Below, piece after piece: positions 11,316 to 24,190 of a stretch of DNA of 64,000 nucleotides. The notes beneath the pieces were generated by a model, which was not told where the DNA came from, searched no databases, and saw only the letters and a program-made list of their open reading frames with translations. A program made the position numbers and the translations under genes. Source of the DNA: Macrotis lagotis (Eukaryota > Chordata > Mammalia > Peramelemorphia > Peramelidae); NCBI RefSeq assembly GCF_037893015.1, contig NC_133658.1:427395890-427459889 (forward strand). The letters run 5' to 3'. Each line of letters begins with the position of its first letter. The first letter of the stretch is position 1.

Positions 11316-11380
<65 letters not shown>
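11275..11380. repeat. (GGAA)n(GAAA)n tail of the HAL1-like element
   Basis: About 45 bases of GGAA repeat followed by about 60 of GAAA form the 3' tail. It has probably expanded from the original poly(A) tail. Confidence 0.95.
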
Positions 11381-11381
<1 letters not shown>

Positions 11382-11393
11382 AAACCTAGACAT

Positions 11394-13985
11394 GATAGAT
11401 TTATGGAGGAAACTGAATGGGGATAGAAAGGAATATACTTTCTTTTCTGCAATACATGGCACACAAATATTGACCATGTACTAGGGCATAAAAACCTAAT
11501 AATCAATTGCAGAATGGCAGAAATTGTTAATACATCTTTCTCAGATCATAATGAAATAAAAATCACATGAAATATTGGACTAATTGGAAACTAAATAACC
11601 TCATTTTATAGAATGATTGGATCAAGCAACAAATTTTAGATGGAATTAATTATTTTATTCTAGATAATAACAATAATGAAACAACATACCAAAACCTATG
11701 GGATATACTCAAGGAGGCTGTCAGGGGATATATTATCTATTTAAATGTTTATATGAATACATTAGAGAAAGAGGAAATCAATGAACTAAATATGAAACAA
11801 AAAAAATTAGAGAAAGAACAAATTAAAAAACCCCACTGAAATACCAAATTAGAAATTCTAAACATTAAAGGAGAAATTAACAAAATTGAAAGCAAGGGCA
11901 CTATTGAACTAATAAATAAAGCCAAGAGCTGGTTTTATGAAAAAAACAATAAAATTGATAAACCTCTGGTCAATTGCTAGTATCAAAAATGCAAAAGGTA
12001 AACACCACCAATGAGGAGGAAATTAAAGTAATAATTAAGAAATTTTGCCTATTTTATGCCAATAAATTTGATAATCTAAATGAAATGAATGAATATTTAC
12101 AAGAATATACATTGCCCAGGTTAAATGAAGAGGAACTTAATAATTTAAACAACCCCATCTCAGAAAAAGAAATTCAACAAGCCATTATTGAAATTCCCTA
12201 AGAAAAAAATCTCCAGGGCCTGATGGATTCACAAGTGAATTCTGTCAAACATTTAAGGAACAACTGGTTCCAATTTTTTATATACTCTTTATATACTCTT
12301 TTGAAAAATAGGTGAAGACAGAACTCTGCCTAATTCTTTCTATCACACCAATAGTGGTGCTGATACCTAAACCAGGAAGAGCTAAAACAGAGAAAGAAAA
12401 TTATAGAAGAATATAGATAAAGAATATAGATAAAGAATATAGATAAAAAAATCTTAAATAAATCTTAGCAAAATGACTACAATAAGTTATCACTAGGATA
12501 ATACATTATGACCAACTAGAATTTATCCCAGGAATGCAAGGTTGGTTCAATATTAGGAAAACTGACAGTATAAATAATTGTATCAATAACAAACCTATCA
12601 TAAATCATATGATTATATCAATATGCTGGAAAATCTTTTGACAAAATACAGCACCCATTACTACTAAAAACACTAGAGAGACTAGGAATAAATGGATTGT
12701 TTATTAGAATAATAAGCAGCATCTATCTGAAACCATCAACAAGCATTATTTGCAATGGGCATAGGTTAAAAGCATTCCCAGTAACTCAGGGGTGAAACAA
12801 GAATGCCCATTATCACTACTACCATTCAATAAGAGAAGAAAAAGAAATCAAAAGAATTAGAATAGGGAAGGAAGAGAAAAACTCACTCTTTGCAGATGCC
12901 ATGATGGTATACCTAGAGAATCCCAAAAGATCATCTCAAAAAACTATTAGAAACAATTATCAACTGTAGCAAGGTGGCAGGATATAAAATAAACTCTCAG
13001 AAATCCTCAACTTTTCTATATATGACTAGCAAGATACAGCAGGAAGAGTTAGAAAGAGAATTCCCATTCAAAGTAACCTGAGAGCCTATTTGCCAAGGCA
13101 GATTCAGAAACATTTTGAAAACAATGACAAAATACTTCTCATATAAATAAAATCAGATTTAAATAACTGGGCAAATATCAAATGCTCATGGATAGGCTGA
13201 GCTAATTATAATAAAAATGACAATTCTACCAAAATTGAACTACTTGTTGTCAATCAAAATTCCAAAAAAATTACATTAATGAGTTGGAAAAAATTGTAAG
13301 TAAATTCATATGGAGAAATAAAAAGCCGAGAATCTCCAGGGATTTAATGAAAAAAAGTTCAAAAGAAGGTAGCTTAGCCTTTCCATATCTAAAATTATAT
13401 TACAAAGCATCAGTCATCAAAACTATCTAATATTGGCCAAGAAACAGAGTGGTGTATAAGTGAAATAGACTAGGTGCAATAGCAGGAATTGATTACAGTA
13501 ATCTGCTGTTTGATAAAGGCAAAGAGTCCAGCTTTTGGGATAAAAACTATCTCTTCGATAAAAACTGTTGGGAAAATTGGAAGTTAGCGTGGAAGAAACT
13601 TGGATTAGAACAAACCTCACACCCTATACCAAGATAATCTTAATGGACTTCCTCATACCAACAGGGCAACAATCAGGCACAATTTTGGGATATCTGTGAC
13701 AGAGAATACCATCTGCATCCTGAGAAAGAATTAATGAGTCTGAACAAAGACCAAAGACCTTAAATTTTAGAAAAAGCTTATCTTATTATGTAATTCTGCT
13801 ATATCTCATACTTTCTGTTTCTTCCTTAAGGATATGATTTCTCTCTCATCACATTCAACTTAGATCAACGCATACCATGGAAACAATGTAAAGACTAACA
13901 AACTGCCTTCTGTGCGGAGTGGGGGGAGGGAAGCAAGATTAAGGTAAAATTGTAAAATTCAAAATAAATAAAATCTTTCAAAAAA
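11394..13985 (+). mobile_element. 5'-truncated L1, part 2 (endonuclease end, RT, 3' UTR)
   Basis: The sequence resumes the endonuclease frame broken at 8153 ('MIDLWRKLNGD'-like near 11394-11430). It continues through the linker, where a 75-codon open frame lies at 11974-12201, then through degenerate RT sequence to a 3' UTR ending in 'aataaataaaatctttcaaa'. Near 13636 the ORF2 C-terminal domain is deleted and RT-side sequence joins the 3' UTR directly. A 13-bp unit is repeated three times at about 12408-12446. No long frame survives. Confidence 0.85.
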
Positions 13986-13986
13986 G

Positions 13987-14720
13987 AATTTAGATGGTAT
14001 ATTACTTGGTGCATATATATTTAACATTAATATTACTTCATTGTTTATGGTACCTTTTAACAAGATGAAACTTTCTTCCTTATGACTTTTAATTAGGTCT
14101 ATTTTTCCTTTTGTTTTGTCTGAGATAAGGATTGCTACCTTTGCTTTTTTTTAAATTTCAGCTGAAGTAGAACATATTCTACTTCAGCCTTTTACTGTTA
14201 TTCTTTCTATGTTTGTGTCTGCTTCAAATGTGGTTCTTATAAACACAGTGGATTCTGTTTTATAATCCACTCTGATTCCATTTTATAGGAGAGTTCATCT
14301 CAATTCACATTCACAATTATGATTACCTATTGTAAATTTCTCTCCATCCTATTTTCCTCCTGTTTGTACTCTCTTCTTTTACTTTTTCCCTCCTCACTAG
14401 TGTGCCGTTACTCATCTGCCCTCCCTTCTGTCAGTTCTTTCCTTTTTACCTAATCTTCTTTCTTCCTACTTCCCTGTCACGTAAGGAAGATTTCATTTTT
14501 AACTGATTGTGTATACTGATGAGAATAAGTTTCAAGCCATGCCCATTGTCCGACATTTCATCTTCCTCTCCATTCTTTTTCATGTGAAATAATTTACCCC
14601 ATTCTATTTCTCTTTTCAACACTTTATCAATACTTATTTTTAATATTAATTTCTCAAATTTACCTTATACATGTACCTTCTGTTTATCTGTCTTTGCATA
14701 TATATTTAGCCATACACACT

Positions 14721-14767
<47 letters not shown>

Positions 14768-14995
14768 TCTATCAATACTATTAGTAGTAAAACTTTTGAG
14801 AATTACAAATATCATCATCCTATGTAGGAATACAAACAGCTCAGCTACATTCAATCCCTTATATTTTCTTTTACATTTTATTTTCTTTTTTAGACATTTT
14901 TAAGGGGGTCTTGCTATTAGAAATCAAATTTTTTTATCATTTTTGTTCTTTTCCATATGAAGGCTTGAAATCCTTTTATTTCACTGAATGACCAT
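13987..14995 (-). mobile_element. Antisense L1 fragment (ORF2 start, inter-ORF, ORF1 end)
   Basis: On the minus strand, endonuclease sequence with an IYAPS-like region lies near 13995-14060. The ORF2 5' end and the pyrimidine-rich inter-ORF segment follow to about 14700. ORF1 C-terminal sequence ('tgaccattttttccatgg') is near 14985. It lies between two sense L1 parts. A CA microsatellite is embedded. Confidence 0.75.
14712..14766. repeat. (CA)n microsatellite
   Basis: An imperfect CA run passes into about 20 pure CA units within the antisense L1. Confidence 0.95.
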
Positions 14996-15004
14996 TTTTT
15001 CCAT

Positions 15005-15112
15005 GGAAATATTTTAGTAGAACCAGAAGAACATTACATACCCTAACAGCAATATGGGGGTGATGAACATCAACCTTAATGGACTTGCTCATTAGGGCAT
15101 AACAACTTCACA
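15005..15112 (+). mobile_element. L1 3' UTR fragment
   Basis: 'agaaccagaagaacatt' and 'accttaatggacttgctcat' are the start of the marsupial L1 3' UTR, also seen near 51140-51210 and 63070-63130. It ends abruptly at the next L1. Confidence 0.8.
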
Positions 15113-17431
15113 ATGAAATACAGAAAGGCTGAAATATTAAATACATCATTTTTAGATGATGATATAATAAAGGATGCAATAAAGAAAAATCATGTGTAAT
15201 AAAGGACCATGGGAAGATAAGGGAAACTAAATTAATGGGAAATTAAATTAATAAATGGGAATTAAATTAATGGGAAACTCAATAACCTAATTATAAAGAA
15301 TGAGTGGATCAAACAACAAATCATACAAGTAATTAATTATTTTATCCACGACAATGAAATAACATAAAAAAACTTGTGGGAAACAGCTAAAGCAGTTATT
15401 AGGGGAAATTTTATGTCTCTAAATGTTTATGTGAATGAAATAGAGAAGAAGAGATCAATGAATTGGACATGCAACTAAAAAAACTCGAAAAAGAACAAAT
15501 TAAAAATTCATAATTAAATACCAAATTAGGAATTCTAAAAATCAAATGAGAGATTAATAAAACTGAAAGCAAGAAAACAATTTAACAATTAAATAAAATT
15601 AAGAGCTGCTTTTATAAAAAATGATAATAAAACAGATAAACTTTTGGATACTTTGATTTTAAAAAAAGAAGAAAACCAAATTACCAGCATCAAAAATAAA
15701 AAGGATGAAGTCACCAGAAAGGAGGAACAAATTAAAGGAAAAATATGGAGTTATTTTGCCAACTGGATGCCAATAAATTTGATTTTCTAAGTGAAATGGA
15801 TGAATATTTATAAAACTATAAATTGTCCCAGATTATCAGAAGTGGAAATTAAATACTTTACTAACCCCATTTCAGAAAAAAGAAATTGAACAAGTCTTCA
15901 ATAAACTCCCTAAGAAAAAATCTCCAGGGCCAAATGAATTCATATGTGAATTCTACCAAATCATTTAAAGAATAATTAATTCTAATTCTATATAAACTAA
16001 CTGTAAAAAAAAAACTAGGTGAATTCCTTCTATGACACCAAATTCCTTCTATGACCAATATGGTACTGATACCTAAACCAGGAAGTGGCAAAATAGAGAA
16101 AGAAAATTATAGACCAATTTCCCTGATGAATATTTATGTGAAGCATTTAGATAAAATATTAACAGGGAAATTACAGCAAGTTATCACTAGGATAATACAT
16201 TGTGATCAGATAGGATTTATACCAGGAATGCAGAGTTGATTAAATATTAAGAAAGCTATCAAGGTTGGTTAAATATCAGGAAAACTAATTGACCTTATTA
16301 ACAGCAAACCTAACAGAAATCAAGATTATTTCAATAGATGCTGTAAAAGTTTTTGACAAAATACAGCACCCAGTCCTATTAAAAACACTAGAAAGCATAG
16401 GAATAAACGGAGTTTTCCTTAAAACAAAATTAAGCAGTATCTTATCTAAAAACCATCAGCAAGCATTTTATTTAATGAGAATAAGGTAGAAACATTCTCA
16501 ATAAGATCAGGGGTGAAACAAGGATGTTTGTTATCACCATTATCATTCAATATTGTATCATAAATATTAGCTTTGGCAATAATAGAAAAAAAAAGAAATT
16601 GAAGGAATTAGATAGACAATGAATAAACAATACACGTACTCTTTGCAGATGATATGATGGTACACTTAGAGAATTCTAGAAAATCAAATAAAAACTACTT
16701 AAAACAACAGCTTTAGTAGATTTATAGGATATAGACAAAAAATCCATATACATCATCAGCATTATTATATATTACCAACAAAGTCCAAGGACAAGAGATA
16801 GAAAGAGAAATTCCATTTAAAGTAACTGTTGATAATGTAAAATATGTGAGAATCTACCTTCCAAGACAAACTCAGAAACTATATGAAAACAATTACAAAG
16901 CACTTTTTACACAAATAAAATCAGATCTAAATAATTGAACAAATGTCAATCGATCATGGTTAGGTTGTGTGAATATGATAAAAATGACAATTCTGCCTAA
17001 ATTAGTTATTCAGTGCCATTCCAATCAAACTACTATAAAATTGTAAAAAAAAAATAGTAACAGATTTCATGTGGAGGAACAAAAGCTCAAGAATATCAAG
17101 AGAATTAATGAAAGAAAAGTAAAGTGGCTTAGCTTTAACAGATATAACATTATTTTAAAAATCAGCAAGCATCAAAACTGTTTGATACTGGTTAAGAACT
17201 AGAGTAGTGAATCATTGTATTGCCTTAAGTAGAAAATAGATAATAGTAAAAGTTGATTGTAATCTACTGTTTGATAAAGCCAAAGATTCCAATTTGTGGG
17301 ATAAGAACTCATTCTTTAACAAAAACTGCTGGGAAAACTGGAAAATTGCATGGCAGAAACTAGGCATAGACCAACATTCACACCCTGCATCAAGATAAGG
17401 TCAAAATAATGTATAGGATTTAGAAATTAAA

Positions 17432-17590
17432 GGTGCACAAGCACTGGAATCAGAAGGACCTGAATTCAAATGTGGGCTCAGACACTAAATAATTACCTAG
17501 TTGTGTGACCTTGGGCAAGTCACTTAATCCCATTGCCTTGCCAAAAAATCTAAAAAGTAAAAGAAAATACAATAAAATAGAAAAAAAATG
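17432..17590 (+). mobile_element. 5'-truncated SINE
   Basis: 'acctgaattcaaatgtgggc' (degenerate B box), 'aaataattacctagttgtg' and 'cccattgccttgccaaaaaa' are followed by an A-rich tail with 'aataaaataga'. The tRNA head is mostly missing. Its tail is included in the direct duplication at 18114, so the SINE was there before that event. Confidence 0.88.
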
Positions 17591-17773
17591 TGATACCATA
17601 AGTCACTTAGGAGAATAAGGAATAGTTTATCTGTCAGATCTATGGAAAGGGCAGCAATTTATGATCAAAGAAGAGACAGAGAAAATTATAAAATGCAAAA
17701 CAGGTAATTTTGATTTAATTAAATTAAAAAGGTTTTGCACAAAGAAAATCAATGAAACTAAGATTTTTAAAAA
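17564..17773 (+). repeat. Direct repeat copy A (210 bp)
   Basis: Nearly identical to 18114-18324. I see one base change (cactta versus cagtta) and one extra A in a homopolymer. The surrounding L1 is far more degenerate. Confidence 0.95.
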
Positions 17774-18110
17774 TGCAGTAATTTGGGAAACTATGTTTAC
17801 AGCTAGTGCTTCTAATAATTACTCTAGATAGCTTTAATTTCTTCATTTGAGAACCACCTGCTCATATCCTTTGACCATTTATTATTTGGAAAATGACTTG
17901 TATTTCTATAAAATACAGTGAGAATGGAGGCAAATTTATAGAAATGCAAGTCATTCTCCAAATAATAAATGGTCAAAGGATATGAGCAGGTGGTTCTCAA
18001 ATGAAGAAATTAAAGCTATCTAGAGTAATTATTAGAAGCACTAGCTGTAAACATAGTTTCCCAAATTACTGCATTTTTAAAAATCTTAGTTTCATTGATT
18101 TTCTTTGTGC
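17737..18110. repeat. 176-bp inverted repeat, 22-bp spacer
   Basis: Arm 17737-17912 is the reverse complement of 17935-18110. Checking the arms by eye gave two mismatches (17901/17946 and one in 17891-17900/17947-17956). The arms are L1 ORF2 C-terminal sequence. The first arm overlaps direct-repeat copy A, and the second ends three bases before copy B. Confidence 0.95.
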
Positions 18111-18113
18111 AAT

Positions 18114-18324
18114 AAAATACAATAAAATAGAAAAAAAAATGTGATACCATAAGTCAGTTAGGAGAATAAGGAATAGTTTATCTGTCAGATCTATGGAAAG
18201 GGCAGCAATTTATGATCAAAGAAGAGACAGAGAAAATTATAAAATGCAAAACAGGTAATTTTGATTTAATTAAATTAAAAAGGTTTTGCACAAAGAAAAT
18301 CAATGAAACTAAGATTTTTAAAAA
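18114..18324 (+). repeat. Direct repeat copy B (211 bp)
   Basis: Second copy of 17564-17773, in direct orientation. After it the L1 continues with ORF2 C-terminal sequence. Confidence 0.95.
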
Positions 18325-18547
18325 CCTCACTCTTATCAGATTGAACAATATGACAAAAAAGGGAAAATGATCAGTGTTGGAGGGATTATGGAAAAAACTG
18401 GGAGTTGCTAGAGTTGTAAACTGGTCTCACCTTTTTGGAGAGCAATTTGTAACTGCCCAAAAGGCAGCAAAACTGAGTATACCCTTTGAACCAGCATTAC
18501 CACTACTAGATCTGTATCTCAAAGAGATCATAAGAAAGGGTAAATCA

Positions 18548-18699
18548 GGGGCAACTAGGTGGCGCAGTGAATAGAGCACCGGCCCAGGAGTCAGGAGGAC
18601 CTGAGTTCAAATCCAGCCTCAAACATTTAATAATTACCTAGCTGTGTGGCCTTGGCCAAGCCACTTAACCCCATTGCTTGCAAAAACCTAAAAAAAAAA
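18548..18699 (+). mobile_element. Full-length SINE inside L1 ORF2 C-terminus
   Basis: A typical head ('ggggcaactaggtggcgcag'), a B box at 18603-18614 (gagttcaaatcc), the core and an A tail are all visible. L1 sequence 'gggtaaa' before it and 'gcgtaaaac' after it suggest a short diverged TSD. It interrupts the L1 C-terminal open frame. Confidence 0.92.
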
Positions 18700-19379
18700 C
18701 TTGGGAAAAAAAGCGTAAAACATTCATATGTACATAGATATTTATAGTAGCTCTTTTCGAAGTGACAGAATTGGAAATTAAAGTGTGCCCATCAATTGGA
18801 GAATGGTTGAGCAAATCATAGTAGCAGAATGTGAGAGAGTACTTTTATTCTGGTAAAAATCATAAGGGGAAGGACATCCCTAAAGCCTTGAAATACTTGC
18901 ATGAACAGATGTGAATGAAGTTAGCAGAATCAGAAGAACATTTTATATATTAAAATCAACATTTTGTGTTACGATCAACTATGATGGACTTGCTCATCTC
19001 AGCAGTATAATAATCAAAGACAATTATAAAGGACTTCTGATGAAAAATGCCATCCACATCTAAAGAAGGAACTATAAAATCTCAATGTAGACCAATGCTT
19101 ACATTTCTCAATTTTAAAAATTTGTTTTATGTTATATTGTTTTTTTCCTTTCATGGTTTTCTTTTCCCTCTTTGTTCTGATTCTTCTTTCACAATATGAT
19201 TAATACGGAAATAGGTTTAGCATAGCTCTAGATGTATAACCTATATTAGATTGCTTTCTGTCAGGGAGATGGGGGAGGGAAAAGAGAGAAGGAGAAAAAT
19301 GTGAAACTAAACTTTTCAAAAAAATCATTGCAGGAAACTATTTTTGCATGTACTTGCAAAAAAATTTAAAAAGAAATAA

Positions 19380-19937
19380 CTTAGAAGACTTGTCATTTGA
19401 TGTATAGAAACTCAGTATTGATATTAATTCATTGTACAAATTATCTTTTAGCAAAAAGCACTTTCCTTGATTATCTCTCTTTTAATTAGGATAGTTTTGG
19501 TTTTTTCTTTGTCTAAGATCTCTATTGTTAACCTTGCTTGTTTTACTTCAGCTAAAGCATAAAATATTCTTCTCCAATCCCTTCTTTTAACACTATATGT
19601 GTCTTTATATTTTTGATGTTATGATAAGCAACACTTTCTAGAATATGGTTTCTAAACCATTCTGTTTTCTTCTGCAATTTTATGAGTAAATTCATCTCAT
19701 TCACTTTCACTATTATTATTAATAAATGTGTATTTCCCTCTATATTATCCAATTAAATTTATTTAACTTTTCTTCCTGTCCCCTCCTCATGAGTCTGTTT
19801 TGCTTCTAATCACTGCCTTTCTTAACCTACTTTCTCTCTTATCTCCATCACCTTTTTTCTTAACTGCTTTCTCTCCTACTTCCCTGATGAGTAAAATAAA
19901 ATTCATTACCTAGTCCTTTGTTTATAACCAATGTTTG
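19380..19937 (-). mobile_element. Antisense old L1, part 1 (endonuclease and inter-ORF)
   Basis: Minus-strand order is inter-ORF, ORF2 start and endonuclease. It resembles the antisense block at 13987-14700 but is more diverged. A younger antisense L1 is inserted at 19938, and same-orientation inter-ORF/ORF1 sequence resumes after 26664, so 26665-29235 is probably the rest of this element. Confidence 0.7.
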
Positions 19938-20399
19938 TCATTCATTTTCTTTTTTTGCCATTTTTAAAAATTTATTTTCATCCATTTGTACAAGCATATT
20001 TCCAAGTTACAAAATTTCCCCCCCTCCCCTCATCAGGGAATAGTTAGGTTAGCATTTTACATACATATTTTATTAAATATATTCACAAATTAGTAATTTT
20101 TGGCATGAGAAATTAGGATTAATGGAAAGAAATACATAAGATAATTTTTATAAAGTGCTCATCAGATTTGGTAGGGATGTTCTTTGATGTGTGTTTTGTT
20201 TTATTTTATTTTTCTTCCTCTACTTGGGGATAATATAGTCCATAACTAGTCAAATACAGTTGTCCTAGCCCTCTGGACTGTTGAGAGGAATTGCTTCCAT
20301 CAAAGTTGTTCATCTCATAATATGCATGTGTAAATTGTTCTCTTGGCTGTACTCCTTTTGCTCAGCATCAGATCCTCTAAATCATTCCATGCTTCTCTA

Positions 20400-23300
20400 G
20401 AGTCCGACCATTTATATTGTTCTTATAGAACAATAATATTCCATAGTATTCATGTACCATAACTTGTTTAGCCATTCTCCAATTGATGGGCATTCCTTCA
20501 ATTTCCAATTCTTTGCCACTACAAAAAGAGCTGTTATGAATATTTTGGAACTTGTAAGACTTTTCCCACATTTTATAATTTCTTCTGAATAAAATCCTAA
20601 AATTGGAATTGCACAGTCAAAGGGTATGAACACTTTTATTGATCTTTGTACATAGTTCCATATTGTTCTCCAGAAAGGTTGGATCAGTTCACAAATCCAC
20701 CAGGAATGGATCAGTGTCCCAATTCTCCCATCTCTCCAACATTGATCATCTTCCCTTTTTTTCATCTGGGTTAATCTAATAGATGTGAGATGATACCTCA
20801 TTGTTGTTTTAATTTGCATTTCTCTAATCAATAAAGATTTGGAGCATTTTTTCATATAATTAAATATAACTTTAATTTCTTGATTAGAAAACTGTTCATA
20901 TCCTTTGACCATTTATCAATTTGGGAATGACTTCTGATCTTATAAATTTGATACAATTCTCTATATGTTTTAGAAATGAGACCTTTATCAGAACTCCTGG
21001 TTGTGAAGATTGTTTTCCAGCTTTCTGCTTTTCTTCTAATTTTGGAAGCATTGATTTTATTAGTGCAAAAACTTTTTTAATTTGTTATAGTCAAAATCAT
21101 TCATTCTGCAGTTATAATGTGCTCTGATTCTTCTTTGGTCATAAATTTATCCCTTTTCCATAGATCACATAGACACAGTATTTTTTGGTCTATTAATTTA
21201 TCTATGGTATTGCTCTTTATGTCTAACTCCTGTACCAAATTTGACCTTATTTTATTATAGGGTCTGAGATGTGGATCCATGCCTAGTTTTTGCCATACAA
21301 TTTTCCAGTTTTCCCAGTAATTTTTATCAAATAGTGAGTTTTTAATCCTAGAAGCTAATGTCTTTGGGTTTGTAAATTGGTAGAATGCTGTAGTCATTTA
21401 TTGCAGTCTCTTTTGAAACTATCCTAATCCACTGATCCATTAATGTATTTCTTAACCAGTACCAGGTAGTTTTGATCACTGTTGCTTTATAATGTAGTTT
21501 TAGATCTGGTAGAGCTAGGCCACCTTCCTTTACATTTTTTTCATCAGTTCCCTTGCTCTTCTTTCCCTTTTTTGGTTCCAGATGAATTTTGTTACAATTT
21601 TTTTTAGCTCAGTAAAGTAGCTATTTGGTAGTTTGATTAGCATGGCACTGAATAAGCAATTTCAGTAGAATTGTCATTTTTATTATATTAGCTCAATCTA
21701 ATCATAAACTTTTGACATTTTTCCAGTTATTTAGATTTGACTTTTTTTGGGTGAAGAGAACTTTATAATTGTGCTCATACAGTTTCTGGGTGAGTCTTGG
21801 GAGGTAGATTCCCAAGTATTTAAAGTTTTCTACAGTTATTTTAAATGGTTATCTCTTGTTCTTGGGCTTTGTTGTTTACATATGGAAATGCTAATTATTT
21901 ATGTGGGTTTATTTTATATCCTACTGTTTTGCTGAATTTATTAATTGTTTCATAGAGTTTTTTTAAGATGATTTTCTCAGCTTCTCTATGTATACCATCA
22001 TATCATCTGCATAGAATGAAAGTTTTGCTTCCTCATTGCCAATTCTGATTCCTTCAATTTCTTTTTCTTCTCTTAATACTACTACTAGCATTTCCAATAC
22101 TATATTTAATAGTAATGGTGATAATGGAGATCCTTGTTTCACCCCTGAATTTGCTGGAAATGCTCTGTGTTTATTCCCATTAAATATAATATTTTTTGAT
22201 GGTTTTAGATCGATATTATTTATTATTTTAAGGGAAAATCCATTTATTCCTAAACTTTCTAGTGTTTTTAATAGGAATGGATATTGTATTTTTCAAAGGC
22301 ATTTTCAGCATCTATTGAGATAATCCTATGATTTCTGTTGATTTTAATATTGATATGTTTAACAATGTTGTCTTGAACCATCCCTGCCTGACTGGTATAA
22401 ATCCAACCTGATCATGGTATATTATCCTGGTAAGAACTTTCTGTAGTCTCAATGCTAAAATTTTATTTGAGTTTTTGCATCAATATTCATTAGGGAGAAT
22501 GGTTGATAATTTTCTTTGTCTGTTTTAGTTCTGGCAGGTTTAGGTGTCAGAGTTAAGAAGAACTCCTTCCTCTCCTATTTTTAAAATTGTTTATGTAGAA
22601 TATGAATTAATTGTTCCTTAAATGTTTGGGACAATTCACTTGTAAGTCCATCTGGACCTGGAGACTTTTTCTTAGGGAGTTTATTGATGGTTTCTTCAAT
22701 TTCTTTTTCTGAAATGGGGTCATTTAATTAATTTATTTAGTCTTCTGTTAATCTGGGCAGTTTGTACTTTTGTAAATATTCATTCATTTCACTCATATTG
22801 TTTCATTTATTGGCATATAGTTTGACAAAGTAGCTCTGAATTATCTCTTTAATTTTTTCCTCATTGGTGGTTAGTTCCCCCTTTTTCATTGTTGAAACTG
22901 GTAATTTGATTATCTTCTTTTTTTAAAATCAGATTAACCAGAGGATTGTCTATTTTATTAGCTTTTTCATAAAACCAACTCTTAGTTTTATTTATGAGAT
23001 CAATGGTTTTCTTATATTCCATTTCATTAATCTCTCCCTGGATTTTCAGAATTTCTAATTTGGAATGTAATTGGGGTTGTTCAATTTGGTTTTTCCTAGG
23101 CTTTTTAGTTGCATACCCAATTCATCGATCTCCTCTTTCTCTATTTTATTCATATAGTCATTTAGAGATATAAAGTTTTCCTCAAAATTGCCTTGGCTGC
23201 ATCCTATAAATCTTGATATGTTGTCTCATTATCATCATTTTCTTGTATGTAATTATTGATTATTTCTATTACTTGCTGTTTGATCCACCCATTATTTAAG

Positions 23301-24190
23301 ATAAAGTTATTTGATTTCCAATTAGTTCTTGGTTTATCTTTCCCTGATCTTTTATTATATGTAAATTTTATTGCATTGTAGTCTTCGAAGTGTGTATTTA
23401 TTATTTCTGACTTTCTGCATTTGATTTTAAGCTTTTTTGCCCTAGTACATGGTCAGTTTTGGTGAAGGTGCCATGTGCTGCAGAGAAAACAGTCTATTCT
23501 TTTCTATCCCCATTAAATTTTTCTCCAGAGGTCTATCAGATCTAAGTTTTCTAAGATTTCGTTCACCTTCTTAACTTCTTTCTTGTTTATTTTGTTGTTA
23601 GATTTATCTAGTTCTGAGAGAGGCACATTGAGGTCTCCCATTATTAAAGTTTTGCTGTCTCCTTGTAATTTCCTCAGCTTTTCCTTTAGGAATCTGGATG
23701 CTATACCACTAGGTGCATACATGTTTAGTAAGGATATAGCTTCATTTCCAATGGTGCCTTTTAAGAAGATGTAGTTTTCTTTCTTATCCCTTTTAATGAG
23801 ATTGATTTTTGCTTTTACTTTGTCTGAAATTAGGATTGCCACCCCAATTTTTTTTTTACTTCCAGTGAGACATAATACATTTTACTCTAGTCTTTTATCT
23901 TTACCCTGTGTGTCTCTCTACTACAAATGTGTTTCTTGGAAACAACATATTGTTGGATTCTTGCTTTTAATCCATTCAGCTATCTGCTTCCATTTTATGG
24001 GACAGTTCATCCCATTCACATTTACAGTTAAGATTACTAATTCTGTATTTCCTTCTATGCTCTTTTTCCACTTATATTTATTTCTTTTCTTTTCTCTTAT
24101 TCCTCCTCACCAAAATTTTCTACCTTTCCCTTTTGGCTTTTGTTTTAGAAATTTAACTTTATGTTTTTTCTCATTCATACCTTCCCTTCC
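20400..24190 (-). pseudogene. L1 ORF2 (endonuclease-RT), multiply broken
   Basis: ORF2p is the L1 endonuclease/reverse transcriptase. On the minus strand, endonuclease sequence lies at 23842-23513 (109 codons open, with MYAPSG and a GDLN motif at residues 69-72). RT motif A lies near 22325-22290 with Lys of 'AEKAF' changed to Asn. Motif C is intact: the complement of tat-gca-gat-gat (YADD) is at 22002-22013. Further open pieces are 21397-21101 and the C-terminal domain at 20912-20412, where the second Cys of C-x3-C is missing. The longest open piece is 166 codons, so no full protein can be made. Confidence 0.88.

Larger units (their letters stand above)
8154..11378 (+). mobile_element. ORF1-only (HAL1-like) element with 15-bp TSD
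   Basis: The element starts 'ggggagccaagatggtgaca', a typical L1 5' UTR start, and has a 5' UTR of about 850 bp followed by an ORF1 region to about 9930. There is no endonuclease or reverse transcriptase sequence before it ends in a long (GGAA)n(GAAA)n tail. The TSD is agaaaacctatacat at 8139-8153 and agaaaacctagacat at 11379-11393. The host L1 endonuclease sequence continues in register on the other side, so the boundaries are firm. This fits a half-L1 (HAL1), which must have been mobilised by ORF2p from another element. The HAL1 name is inferred from structure. Confidence 0.82.
15113..19345 (+). mobile_element. L1 LINE, ORF2 and 3' UTR, degenerate
   Basis: A sense L1 runs from the endonuclease end through the linker, RT, C-terminal domain and an older-type 3' UTR. 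RT pieces are open at 16051-16239 (YRPISLMN) and 16289-16489 (IDAVKVFDKI, motif A with Ala to Val). A 'GCAGATGATATG' motif C (ADDM) lies at 16645-16656. The C-terminal domain is open at 18374-18574. Short A/T-rich tandem duplications are at 15229-15290. SINEs are inserted at 17432 and 18548, and a 760-bp rearrangement lies between them. Confidence 0.85.

Noticed and set aside
11195..11506. ORFs on both strands through the GGAA/GAAA tail
   Set aside because: Low-complexity repeat translation (Lys-Glu-Arg or Phe-Leu-Ser runs). Not genes.
16018..16058. Short duplicated 'gacaccaaattccttctatg' as a possible functional repeat
   Set aside because: It is a small tandem duplication within dead L1 ORF2 sequence and has no further structure.
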